Shown: one piece after another, positions 47,501 to 57,982 of the stretch
Layout of the letters: the number at the start of each line of letters is the position of its first letter
How positions within the stretch are numbered: position 1 is the stretch's first letter
Assembly: GCA_024195265.1 (NCBI GenBank)
Contig: JAJLRJ010000008.1
Span: forward strand, 6,653,488 to 6,717,487
Direction: 5' to 3'
Length of the DNA stretch: 64,000 bases
DNA from: Dendrophyllia cribrosa
Taxonomy: Eukaryota > Cnidaria > Anthozoa > Scleractinia > Dendrophylliidae
Notes under the pieces: generated by a model
What the model saw: only the letters and a program-made list of their open reading frames with translations
Databases searched by the model: none
Told to the model about the DNA's origin: nothing
Program-made: the position numbers and the translations under genes

Positions 47501-50500
47501 CGTTTGTCTGGCTTCTTTCAATCATTTAAAAAAAATCAGGTGACCGGTTGAATTTAATGTGAGCTGCATGGGAGAATTAATATGAATTTCGCTTTCCATC
47601 GCAGAATTCCTTGAAGCCGGCAACGTAACTTTTCAATGATCACAGTTTAAAGAAACCTAAATGAATCTCGTTTAACAACTTACAGCAAACACAGACAATG
47701 CAATGAATCAATTACAAATTGAATAGGCCATTTCCGAGTTACGTTATGCCTCGTTGTCAAAGCGAGGCTAGGTGCACAACCTTTCATATGAAAATGGTTT
47801 TTTATTCAAATGCAAATAAAACTCATCTTCATATGAAAGGTTGTGCACCTAGCCTCGCTTTGACAACGAGGCATAACGTAACTCGGAAATGGCCTATTAA
47901 GTATTGTTCCACATAAGAACGATAGCAAACTTCATTGTTCTGCGGCATTAGTTCTTTCCCACATAGAATATCTTTGATTTCAAGAATAGAGGAGGAGCTG
48001 ATGGTTAATAATTATATTTCATTATAAAAATAAAGAAAATCCATTTGCGTCAAATAAATTTTAGGAAATGTTCGTGCTTTTTGAGTCTAGGCCAATGAGA
48101 TCACTAGTTGTAACACTGAAAAATCTTGACATTCCATTGCCGTTCAGCGCTATCCTTCTTATGCGGATCATTACTTAAACTGATGAAATGTGCAACTAGC
48201 CTGCCGGGGAGAGGGGAACTGGGGAAAGAGGGAAAGGACGCACGCAATAAAGACCCCCTTTTGTTCATTTCTGGTAAACATAGTTAATTCCCACGTGAAG
48301 TCAGTCATGCGTAAAAGCGCGCGCCAGTCTCTGATTCGGTGAACGTATTGACAGTTGACATAATTCGATTATCAGGCAATCAGTAGGCGTAATGCGAATA
48401 GCCCTGTTCTTATAGCAAGCGTTCCTTCCATTCTCCCCTCTCTTTTTTCGCAAACAACTTGTGGTCATTTGCGTCTACTTGCGCTTGGGTAGCAAAACGA
48501 TGAAAAATTTGCGCCTTCGTGCGAACAAATTTGAGCTCGATCAAAGTGATGGCAAGTCAACGCAAACCATCGCAAGTCCCGGCCAATCAAATTATGACAC
48601 GTTTCCAACTTGTGATAACTTACTGATTGGCTGACAGAAAATTGAAACACGCGTTTAGTTTTTATTCATTTCTCGGCCAATTTTCCAGAATTTCAGAACC
48701 CATATTTAACTTCTTCAACTAATTTCTGTATGTTCTACGTTTGTAGAGGCGACATCAGTTTGGCTGAATGGAAGCGGTTATATTGTCTTCACCGTGGACC
48801 CAAAGAAGGAAAAATTACATTCCAATTACAGCTACGTAGCTTTCAGACTGCGCACGGTGATGCCGGATGGTATTATCTTTAGTCTACAGTCGGACTCTGA
48901 CAAAGACTACTTGCTGATAGAGACGGTCCATGGAAAATTAAGAGTGGATGTGGACTTGGGACAAGGTAAATGCGGATAACGATATCTTTATAGGATAGAT
49001 GGATGGGGTTAGTTTCTAGAGAAACTGTGGTGCTGCGTCGGTGGGGGATGAAACACGAGAATTTAGTTTTATCGACTGAGCCGATAAGGTAAATTGACCA
49101 CCGTAAAAAGATTCAAGTAGCTGACGTTTCGAGCGCTAGCCCTTCGTCGGAGCGAATCAAGGAATTGTGGGTAGTGTGTGGTTTTATATAGTAAGCGGTG
49201 GAGCTACGCTATTGGTGGAAATTTGGTGACGTGAAAAACAAATGTAAATTAGTTGAATGAAAAGCGTTCGTTGATTCCGTGGGGTTTGAGAGTGCCGATT
49301 TGAAAGATGATTTTTTGTTCTAGGTTTTTACGGCTTTCTGTGTTACCCTGGTGTAGGGAAAGGCCGCAGATTGTCATGTGTTGTTTAGAATGGTTAGTAA
49401 GATTGAAATGGCGCGCGACTGGTTTGGATGCGTCTTTGTCATTTTTTTCAACGTCTCGGAGATGTTCACAAAAACGGTCGCCCAGTCTCCTCCCTGTTTC
49501 GCCAATGTATATCTTTTTGCAAAAAGTACATGTTATGCAGTAGATGACAATTACGGAGGTGCATGTAAAACGATCAGTGATTTTAATAGATCGTTTAGGT
49601 CCTGTTATTTTGTCAGCGTTGTGAATGAAAGGACAAGTGTTACATCGTGTGCGTGTGCATTTAAAAGTTCCCGGTTCATCGTCAGATTTCAGCGCGCTCG
49701 TAACTAGAAAGTTGCCAATGTTTTTGTCACGTTTGAATGAAATTAGTGGGGTTGTGAAAAAATTCTGCCAGTTTCGGGGTCATTTTGGAGGAATTTGAAA
49801 TTTTTTAAAATGATGCTTTTGACTGTGTTGTTGTGTGGGTGGAAAGTGGGGGTGAATGGAATTCTCTCTCTCAAAATAATAATAACGTCTTACGTCTTTA
49901 CTATTTATCTGTTTCCAGGTATAAAAATGGGTATCAGCAAATAATCTCAACCTAATGTGTTTTTCAAGATCACACCAGTAAAAAAAACTAACAAAAATCT
50001 GAAAAAGTTTACGCTACTATAGCTCAATGTCTAAAAAGTTGAAAAACTTGATTACTAAATAATTATTAAAAAAAACTGCATGAAATATCACATAAAAAGT
50101 GAAAAGGTTGGAATGAGTATCTGAATAATTCTAAGTTTTTTGTACGTTTTCATTTATGGATCGATAGCATGGTTGGACAAGCCTGCAAAAAACTTGGGTT
50201 TACGAATTATATTATTATCTTTTGTATTGCGCCCATGGGTATCTTCAAGATAAAATGATCTGAGAGAACAGAACCCCGTGCTTCATGATAATTATTTTCA
50301 ATCTAACATTAACTTGCGCCCATGCTGTGAAGGTTATTTGCATTCTCGCTCTCATGAGCGCACGTTCTCTAGCCTACATTGTCATTGCTTATTGTACAGC
50401 GTAGGGAAATCGCATGTTGTGTGAGAGGCTGTGAAAGTCAACAAATTAAAACCCGTCAACTCTAAAATTACACGCTGTCATTCAAACTAAACAAATGAAT

Positions 50501-51941
50501 TCAAAAATTGAATTCCCAAGGATGCGTGACACTTATAAACGATAATTTGAAATGGAAATAAACATAATAGAAAAATAAATAAAAACGTTTTGCGAAAGTG
50601 TCAAGTTAATTTCTTCAACGACGTTTCGGGCTTGGCCCTTCATCAGGTTGATGACCGTTGTTTTGAACGCGACTTGTTTTATTTGAAAAATTATGATAGC
50701 GCGTAGTAAGAAAATAGTGCATGAGTGCGCGAATTCAAACAGCCCATTTTAATAGTGTGGGCCTTAAAAATAACCACGCCACCCCACGAAGTATGACAAC
50801 GAACTGTTAAATAATATATTAAAAATACTTTTTCATTGGAAGAGGCCCATGTATGGGGAATCTGTTCTCGTAGGTTATTTTCTCTTGGAGTCTTTTATTT
50901 GGGCAAAATTCTAATTGCAATCAATGAAATCATTTTAACTACGGTTTTCTCCATTTCGTGTCTGTCTCTATATCCCAGGTGAATTGGTTTTACAGGGAAT
51001 CCACGTCCATGATGACGAGTGGCACTGGATCGAGTTTAGCAGGCGTGGCCGCGCAGTCACGTTAAAGATTGACGGTATAAGTAGAGCTGATGGTAAAATG
51101 CCTGAAAAAAGTTTTCAGCTTAACGTTAAAGGCCCGCAGGCTAAAGTGTACTTAGGCGGGGGTCCAAGAAACGTTTTTACAAAATCTCAATCGAAAATGA
51201 ACTTAACTGGACAATTAAGAGAGTTTTACTTTAGAGATATGAAGCTGTTGGACAACGCAGTGCCCAGGATAACAGACAAACGATTTGCGACAGTTGGAAC
51301 TGTGATTGATGGCTCGACAGTAGTAGATACAAGTGGGTCGACGCCAGATTGTGATCAAATGAATGATGACGAGGATGGGTGCACAACTACTGAGCGTCCG
51401 ACCTATCAGACAGGTATGTTACTTGAGTGTCGTAAAACCCAAACCAAAGTATTACTCTGTCCAATCACAACGGACGCATACAATCAATCAATCAGAACCG
51501 GCGCCAAGTGCGGGAAAACGCATGCGAGCAAGTCACGATTGGTTCTGATTGGTTAAGGAAGTGTCGTGAGATTTTTTAGCCAATCACTTGTGGAGGAAAT
51601 TAAAAATTAATCTTTTTCAATCGTCTTTTTTTGTTTTTAAAGATGAGGTGATGTCGTCAACAAGCGAAACAACCTCGGATCCAGGTTTCGCTCCGTCTGC
51701 TGCCCAGGCTTACCTTTCATTGCCGCAAGTAGTTCCATTTTGGGTGATTTCTGTGATTGTGATTGTGGCGGCCATTGCTATCTTAGTCACAATATATTTC
51801 TTGTATCGCTGGAACACTCGGTACAGCGGCTCGTTTAAACCAGAGCAAACATCGTCCAGCGGAGATTTGCCGCAGCATATTGCGCAAGTACAGAATTCGA
51901 AACCTCGAATTTATGTCACAGCACACAATGAAAAAGTTTAA
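44544..51941 (+). CDS. Neurexin-like protein 1: LNS-EGF-LNS single-pass membrane protein
   Basis: Five exons, 44544-45067, 45861-46075, 48747-48965, 50979-51413 and 51643-51941, join in frame to 563 residues. A signal peptide (about 1-19, MLGVVVIFQLSLIAGSLAG) precedes LNS domain 1 (about 20-190) with FLVYADDSGQCEFIYLSLVD and DGKWHKVLVQRN. The EGF domain at about 205-246 has LNGGICRD and WCDCKGTGYEGPNC. LNS 2 (about 250-430) has DEWHWIEFSRRGRAVTLKIDG. An acidic, Thr-rich stalk leads to one membrane span (about 497-519) and a 44-residue tail ending AHNEKV. The order, and the position of the CxF in LNS 1, match repeat I of alpha-neurexins, but the other repeats are missing. Neurexins are presynaptic adhesion receptors. 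The ending E-K-V could bind a class III PDZ domain and differs from the neurexin EYYV ending. Intron 3 carries a Penelope remnant. Ligand unknown. Confidence 0.88.
45751..45808 (+). repeat. Diverged single copy of the 88-bp repeat
   Basis: 'ttttcatttgaatggtcgca' followed by 'catttcatccaagactcaaa' matches the core of the unit tandemly repeated at 1270-1628. It lies 50 bp before exon 2 of neurexin-like 1. Confidence 0.6.
47723..47899. repeat. 177-bp near-perfect palindromic element
   Basis: 'aataggccatttccgagtta' starts the element and its reverse complement ends it. Arms of about 75 bp include 'gcctcgttgtcaaagcgagg' and 'gtgcacaacctttcatatga'. It lies in an intron of neurexin-like 1. Confidence 0.88.
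49249..49765 (-). pseudogene. Penelope-like element, GIY-YIG endonuclease remnant
   Basis: The minus strand is open for about 170 codons to a TAA at 49249-49251. It contains FKCTRTRCNTCPFI, then SVIVIYCITCTFCKKIYIGE, TGRRLGDRFCEHLRDVEK, KPVARHFNLTNHS and a final KPHGINERFSFN. The VIYCITC...KIYIGETGRRL stretch is the GIY-YIG nuclease core that ends Penelope-like retroelement proteins. The frame breaks upstream near 49770 and no reverse transcriptase is visible, so it is a 5'-truncated copy. The plus-strand sequence just below (49094-49165, 'gctgacgtttcgagcgctag') is typical of the element's 3' end. It sits antisense in intron 3 of neurexin-like 1. Confidence 0.85.
50600..50680. repeat. Second Penelope-type terminal motif
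   Basis: 'caacgacgtttcgggcttgg' followed by 'cccttcatcaggttgatga' resembles the terminal motif next to the GIY-YIG remnant at 49080-49165. It is probably the end of another decayed copy. Confidence 0.4.
51420..51560. repeat. Family B hairpin-element fragment
   Basis: 'aaacccaaaccaaagtatta' and 'gcatgcgagcaagtcacgat' resemble the interior of the element at 17439-17722. It fills most of the last intron of neurexin-like 1 and extends the exon 4 reading frame past the true donor at 51414. Confidence 0.6.
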
Positions 51942-53828
51942 GGGTGCTTTCTAAAGAGTCGTATGCGCTGGGTAGCAACGGTTACTATGGCAAAGGAAGA
52001 GGATTAGACCAGGAAGGTCCAAACATAGATTGCTTCAGTACACAGTGGTTGGGCGACAGCTTTTCATAGACGAAGAATGGTATATCAAGCAACGAAGAAT
52101 ACTTTTGCTACTGGAAAGTGAAAGGAGCAATAATTCAGAAGGGCAGAATGCTGTACATTTTGGCAATTGTAATTAATTAATGGCGTTGTGTTTAGCAGAT
52201 AACTGGAAATTTGCGTCAGTGTGGTATCGTTCCGGGAATAACATCAGACCACATGTGCCATGAATGCTCAATTTACTAATAACGTGAACTTTCTAAGTAG
52301 CCTTATAAGCAATGTAAACCAAGCATTTACAGGGATTTTATGCACTTATTTGACATTAGATGCCTTTGTTACCGATATAAATGAGTTCAGCCTGACCCTC
52401 TTTTGACGAGAATGAGTTTCGCTTGGCTATTGCGTTTGCCCCCCCCCCCCCCCCCCCCAAAAAAAAAAAAAACAAAAAAAAAACATAGTATATGAGAAAA
52501 GATCGCAAAATTCCGTTTTGATGACGTAACGCTATAGAGATCACGGCAGCATCAATCAGAGTTCGTTCATTGTTTGATCTTGGGGCAAGTGGAGATTGGT
52601 GCGAGTCAAGCGAGACGTAAGGGTGTTATGGGAAGGGACGAGCCAGCGCTCTCTATTCACTGGTTCTACGTCATCAGTTTGAAATCTTTGCAGGCGCCGA
52701 CTTTTACAGAGAAAACGAAGAGGCACTGTGGTCGCGAAACGACCTTGTTTTTCAGGTATAACAGTCTATGTTGGCTTTATATATCCCGCAAGAAACGTTC
52801 AAACTGCTTAAGGACAAATGTATTTGGCGTAGAGACATGATACAGAAAGAGGTTTTCTTGCTACGGTCAAATCATTAATAACTAACATGGAATGTCATAA
52901 CGCGCTTCAGCTTCACTTCTGAGAACGCTTTTGAGCATTGCTTGGTCAAGCGCTGGATAGTGATGCATCAGTGCGAGCACGACTTCATTACTTCAAGGCG
53001 GAAAGAGACTTTTCTTCTTTATGACATTGCAATCAATCACCAAATTATGGCATGTCTGTATTTTGTACAAAATATTAAGCGTAGACTGTATACAGGTAGC
53101 ATAGAATTAGCTAATTCAGAAAACAATGAATACCTTGCATGGAGTTTACAGTTTGTCTGCGAAAACCCAAAAGCTCATGTGTGAAATGTTTTATTCGTTT
53201 CGGTATCAACCGACTGGAGTATTCTCTGTTTGCTTTGTTTGACTTTGTTTTTCACAGATATCCGACCGTTTCCGAGGATTTCCGAAGATGCGACCGTTTG
53301 CGCATTCGGATCGGCTTCGTAAGATCTTTAAAGACTGGGCCATTTGGGTTTGCTGCGAAAGTAACACACAATAACAATAGGTGGTTTGCAACCAATCTCT
53401 AGAGACATAGATAACAATAGTGAAACGAACAAATGCTGGTGGACGAACAAAAGGAGCTAATGAGAGAACTATTGTTTATGTCCACCAGCATGGCGGCGAT
53501 GACGTAACATGAAAACCACCTATTACGTTTGATCATAATTAACGAAATTAAGCATTTGTATCTCTTCCAAGAAGTTGGCTTTTATACTTAAGCTTGTGAA
53601 ATTTTCAATAGATTTTACGCTGATGCGTATATTAAACAAAAGCGAATATTAAAAAGTATGAAACTTTGCAACAAGAATAAAAATTAGTTATTGCCAAATT
53701 ACAAAACATCGCACGTGATAGAATGGTTAACAATACGTGAGAGCACCATACCACTCGTATGAAGCGAGATGAAATGTAAATGTCATTATTATGAGTGCTG
53801 AGAAGGGTAAAACCCTTACAATCCCTCA

Positions 53829-53976
53829 GGCCCCGGTTGTTCAAAAGGTGGATAGCGCTATCCACCGAATAAATCACTATCCAGCAGATTACACAAAAGA
53901 TTTTGTTAATACTTATCCAGTGGATAGTGATTTATCCGATGGATAGCGCAATCTACCTTTTGAACAACCGGGGCCT
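53829..53976. repeat. Hairpin element, ends GGCCCCGGTTGTTCAAA
   Basis: 'ggccccggttgttcaaaagg' and 'ccttttgaacaaccggggcc' are inverted over about 20 bp, and 'ggatagcgctatcca'-type palindromes fill the inside. 148 bp. Confidence 0.85.
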
Positions 53977-54574
53977 GGACTGCAAGTCCTGGAAAGGATA
54001 TGGAGACTGAACAGGAATCCAAAAAGACAAACTTTAACCCCGGCTAGAATCCTTTCTAGGACTTGCAGTCCAGTCCAGTATAGATTTCATCTTTCTCATC
54101 GCTCATGAAAAAATACTTCTCCATTTCATCTCGCATGTTATAGAACGTTGTGATGGAGGTGAATAAGGTAACGACAAATTTGATAAGTGACTTCTTTAAG
54201 CTGGTACCACTTCTTTAACGAAAATAAATTCATTTCTGTGCAAAACTGGAACAAGTTCATATAATGCGATAGCCACTGCTTGTCGAAATAAGCGAAATTA
54301 AAAAGCGTGAATATGAGTGTCCTATACCTGATTACCCGGATAGTCACTCAGAAAGAAAACGATTATTGGATAATTTTAAAATGAAACGTTTTTTATTTGA
54401 TTCATTTTCAAAAATAAACTTAGTCATGACATTGTGTTGTATTATTATGGAATCTTTACTTTAATCTTTACTTTATTATTAATCCCTGTCCTTTGATGTT
54501 TATCTCTAAATCTGTGCCCCGGGTGGATTCCTGGACGAATTGGAATTTACAAATATTGATTTTGGAGGAGGGAG

Positions 54575-55412
54575 GAAGCACAGGCGTACCATCCTCTGCT
54601 TCTGTGGTGGACTGTACATCTGTAATGGCCGCATCGGGGCATCGGTTTACAAACTAGCCTCACAATAGGCGAAATTTAGGGCTCTTAAAAGTCTTTAAAC
54701 TGTTATAAATGAAATATAAACTCTTAAAATCGTTACCATGTCATTTGGCTTTGTTTTCTGTGCTAATTTTGGCGGATTTGTGACTCGCGAAAGCGAGCAT
54801 GATTTTGAAAATACATTGTACCGCTTTCGCGAGTTACAAATCGCCAAAATAAACATAGAAAAACAGAGCTTAACAACATGGCAGTGATTTTGATAGTTTT
54901 TATTTCATTTTCAGCCCTAAATTTCACCTTGTGCGAGTCTAGTCTTAAAACCGATACGGCCATTACAAATGCACAGCTCACCACACAAACAGAGATTGGT
55001 AAGCCTGTGGAGAAAGGACGAGAACAAACAACAAACTCGAACTACATGAGACCCAGTCCGGCGAGAATTGAACCCAGGCCATTTTAATTGGAGGGAGGCG
55101 AGCGCTCCCACCACTACTCCATCCCTGCTCACCAACTACAGTCTGAAACCGTTGCATCTACGCGCATTCTGTTGTAATAGCTAACCCAGAAACCACGACC
55201 GCACGTTCCCAATTCTAAGCGTCAGCGGTTTCCAACCCAGTGTCATACAACCACAGGCTTACCATCCTCAGTGTGAGTGGTGTTCTGTGCTTTTATAATC
55301 ATGTATGTAGCGTCTAAAGGCAGAGTTCACTAAAAAACGATGAGTGTGAAATAAAAACTCCTATACTTTTGTTTTTCTGTGTTTATTTTGGTGATTTAAG
55401 GCTCGCGAAAGC
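54575..55412. repeat. Composite of inverted duplications with a tRNA-derived SINE
   Basis: 54575-54690 is matched in reverse complement by 54895-55020. 'actcgcgaaagcg'-type termini with 'tttattttggygattt' occur three times, at about 54751-54798 (+), 54829-54866 (-) and 55366-55412 (+). A SINE lies at 55014-55135. The right arm holds an open frame at 54878 that starts with a signal-peptide-like sequence and runs into a GT. The left arm holds a broken copy of it. Confidence 0.6.
55014..55135 (-). mobile_element. tRNA-derived SINE fragment
   Basis: The minus strand reads 'ggatggagtagtggtgggag', then 'cgctcgcctccctcc' and GGGTTCAATTCTC, arranged like tRNA A and B boxes about 30 bp apart. It does not fold as an intact tRNA, so a SINE head is the better call. 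Confidence 0.6.
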
Positions 55413-56785
55413 GTTTATTTTTATTTTTTCAAAACAACAGTTTGATGCACTCAGAAGAAGACAAAGGAAAACAAGCTCATGTCGCTTGGAGAACCACGAA
55501 TTCTCCACTCGGTCGAACATTTCGCTAAAAAAAACTATTTGCTCGATCCTCTTTTAAAAAGTATTCCTTACGCTCGAAAGAATAGATTTTGAACTACAAT
55601 TAAACCAAATTGGAATTAGATTCGATTACGGAGTGATCTTTAAAATCCAGCCCAAATTTTTGGCGCGTTTTTTTGGAAGATATTCTGCCCATTCCAAAAA
55701 CAGAATACCTCTATTATAGCACCTATTCCCTTCGTAAAATATGGAAAGAAGTCGTTACTTTGACTATGCGTACCTGGTAAATGTTTGGCGTGTGAGAATA
55801 TTAACAACATACAGATACACGGTTTTGTTAGCGTATTCAGATTTCAGAATATAACATGAATATGTCCAAAACTGCACCCTTTATCTTTATTTTCGTGTAT
55901 CAAGTCGTTATTTTGAAAAACAAACCGCATGCGCGTGCTTCAAAACTTTAAAATTAACAAAATAAGCTCAAGGTAAAACCAAAACCGAAGTTATCATTTT
56001 GGCCAAGAATCCGATGAATTAAATAAATACATGGAAAAGACGCGGGAGAAAGCGTGCTCGCAAGTCACGATTTCTTCATGGTTTTACTTCTGATTGGTTT
56101 AAAAGGTGCCTTTTAATCAATCACAAAAGACACAAAACGTTTTGCAAAACCATATTAAATGCGAATCCCTTTTAACACGAGCTATTAAATCGAGATCCGT
56201 TCTAATACTTAACAAAGAACAAGTGTAAGGCATAAGGTGTTGTAACCAACCAGAGCGAAGATGTTGCTTTCTTTGCCTAGTTCATGTACGGCTTTTCCCC
56301 GGCCTTCACGGTTATGCATTTCGGTAAGATATCCGAGACGAACGGCCGGACTACGTGACCCGAAACAAATTGACCGCGGCGAAAAAAATGAGGCATGCGT
56401 ACTATAGGCAATTGTTTTCTATCATGGCTGGTTTTCCCGCGCTTGCCACCTGTGGCACGTTTTTGCTTCACGTTCTGATTGGTTGCGCCAATTTCTTGTT
56501 GTGATTGGTTAGTTGTGATACCTTTGGTTTTTGCTTTTCACAATAAAAGCGTACACGCTGCTGGCGTCATTTATAGCTTTATCTCTCTTGCGTGAAAGTT
56601 CACCAAGCTTTATAAATAAAGAACAAGGCCTCTTAGATTTCACAACCTTATTCTTTACAGAAATTCATTTTCTCTTGCTCGTACGGTAAGCTATTTTTTT
56701 GAGTCACACAGGTTTAAACTATAAATAACAACCAAAATAAGCTTTAAACAAGACCTGAAAGCCCCTAGGGGAGTGACTAATAAAA

Positions 56786-57039
56786 TGGGCCGCGTTACGC
56801 GAAAAGGGCCCGGACGACATATTTTCTCGATTTTGAGTTTTCAGCTTTTTTGCCCACTTCAATCCCTAAATAAAATGATGGAAGCGAAAAAAGTCCGAAA
56901 ATAAAAATTAAAACCGTAAACATCGCGCCTTGAATGCACATACCGCAAGCCCTCCGCCATTTTGAGCAGCTGATTTAAATGCAAATTACTCGAAATCACG
57001 TGCCATGTCATCCGGGCCCTTTTTGCGTGACGCGGCCCA
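56786..57039. repeat. 254-bp inverted-repeat element, ends TGGGCCGCG
   Basis: 'tgggccgcgttacgcgaaaa' followed by 'gggcccggacgacat' pairs with 'atgtcatccgggccc' followed by 'tttttgcgtgacgcggccca'. No coding capacity. Confidence 0.82.
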
Positions 57040-57982
57040 AATTATATATTGTATTTTTTAACTTTATGAAATTTTACTTCATAGTTTCCACTCTAAGGCG
57101 CTGTCTATTTTTTTTTTACTGTTGTACATTGGAACTGTTGGGAGATTTAGGATGTAATCAGTTAGTTACAAGCTTTCCTTTTTGGAAATTTTCATAATAA
57201 ATAACCGTTTATGGTTTGACTAATTTTATTCCATTTCAGTCCATAAATGAGTTTTTGCAATTTAGTGATAACTAGCTAGCTAGCTATTGACATACGGGTG
57301 TAAATACCATCATGCTCTTGAACAATCAGAATTAAAAAATGAGCTTTTTCATTCTCATTTTTTAATTAAAAAAGGAATATATTTACTCAGTTGGTAACTT
57401 TATATGTGACATGTGCTTAGTTGTAGATTTTGAATCGAGCAAAGATTTTACAAACCACAAAGCTCCTGAATGAAATTAACGAGTAATGAATATGTACTAG
57501 TAAAAATGGTTCAAGATACAAATTCAACGTTTGTCCTTGTTTAGTAAAATGCTTTAATTAAGACGCTTTAAGAGGAAATAGGGAAATTGAAAAAAAGTAA
57601 ACTTTGAAATTTTATATAGTTAAAAAGACCACGAAAATTGAATTTAGTGAATTTAGTGGATTTCTTCCTCATGTCAAATTCACGACAGCGTGTGGTACAA
57701 TTTTCATTAAATGTACGCATGCATGTTAATTGTAGTTAAAAGTTTTAATGAAGCTTATAGTTATCTTAAAACACTGATCTTATCTCTCTCTTAGCGAATC
57801 TCGTTTTATTTACGCGATGTTTTCGGGAGATAAAGACTATGTCCCGCTGCAGTTCAGCAGTTTGGAATTACAACTTTTCATACAAAGACAAGTATTGACG
57901 GACAAAGACGTGCGCTTTCCCTCCGAACACGCGTGTTCTGCATTAACTAAAACCAGTGCTAAAGTGCTACTCAACGAATCCG

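Larger units (their letters stand above)
51942..57955. other. Repeat-rich interval between neurexin-like 1 and 2
   Basis: About 6 kb. It holds a poly-C/poly-A run (52440-52485), a short inverted pair at about 53405-53505 around 'tgctggtggac', the hairpin at 53829-53976, a composite at 54575-55412, a family B piece at about 55970-56150 and the element at 56786-57039. No gene was recognised; the 52574-53402 open frames lack features. Confidence 0.5.

Noticed and set aside
49307..49707. Plus-strand open frames of 78 and 109 residues
   Set aside because: Shadows of the minus-strand GIY-YIG sequence.
54917..55135. 72-residue minus-strand open frame
   Set aside because: It is the translation of the tRNA-derived SINE and neighbouring repeat.
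55014..55135. tRNA gene
   Set aside because: A/B-box-like words exist but no acceptor stem or anticodon arm can be drawn.
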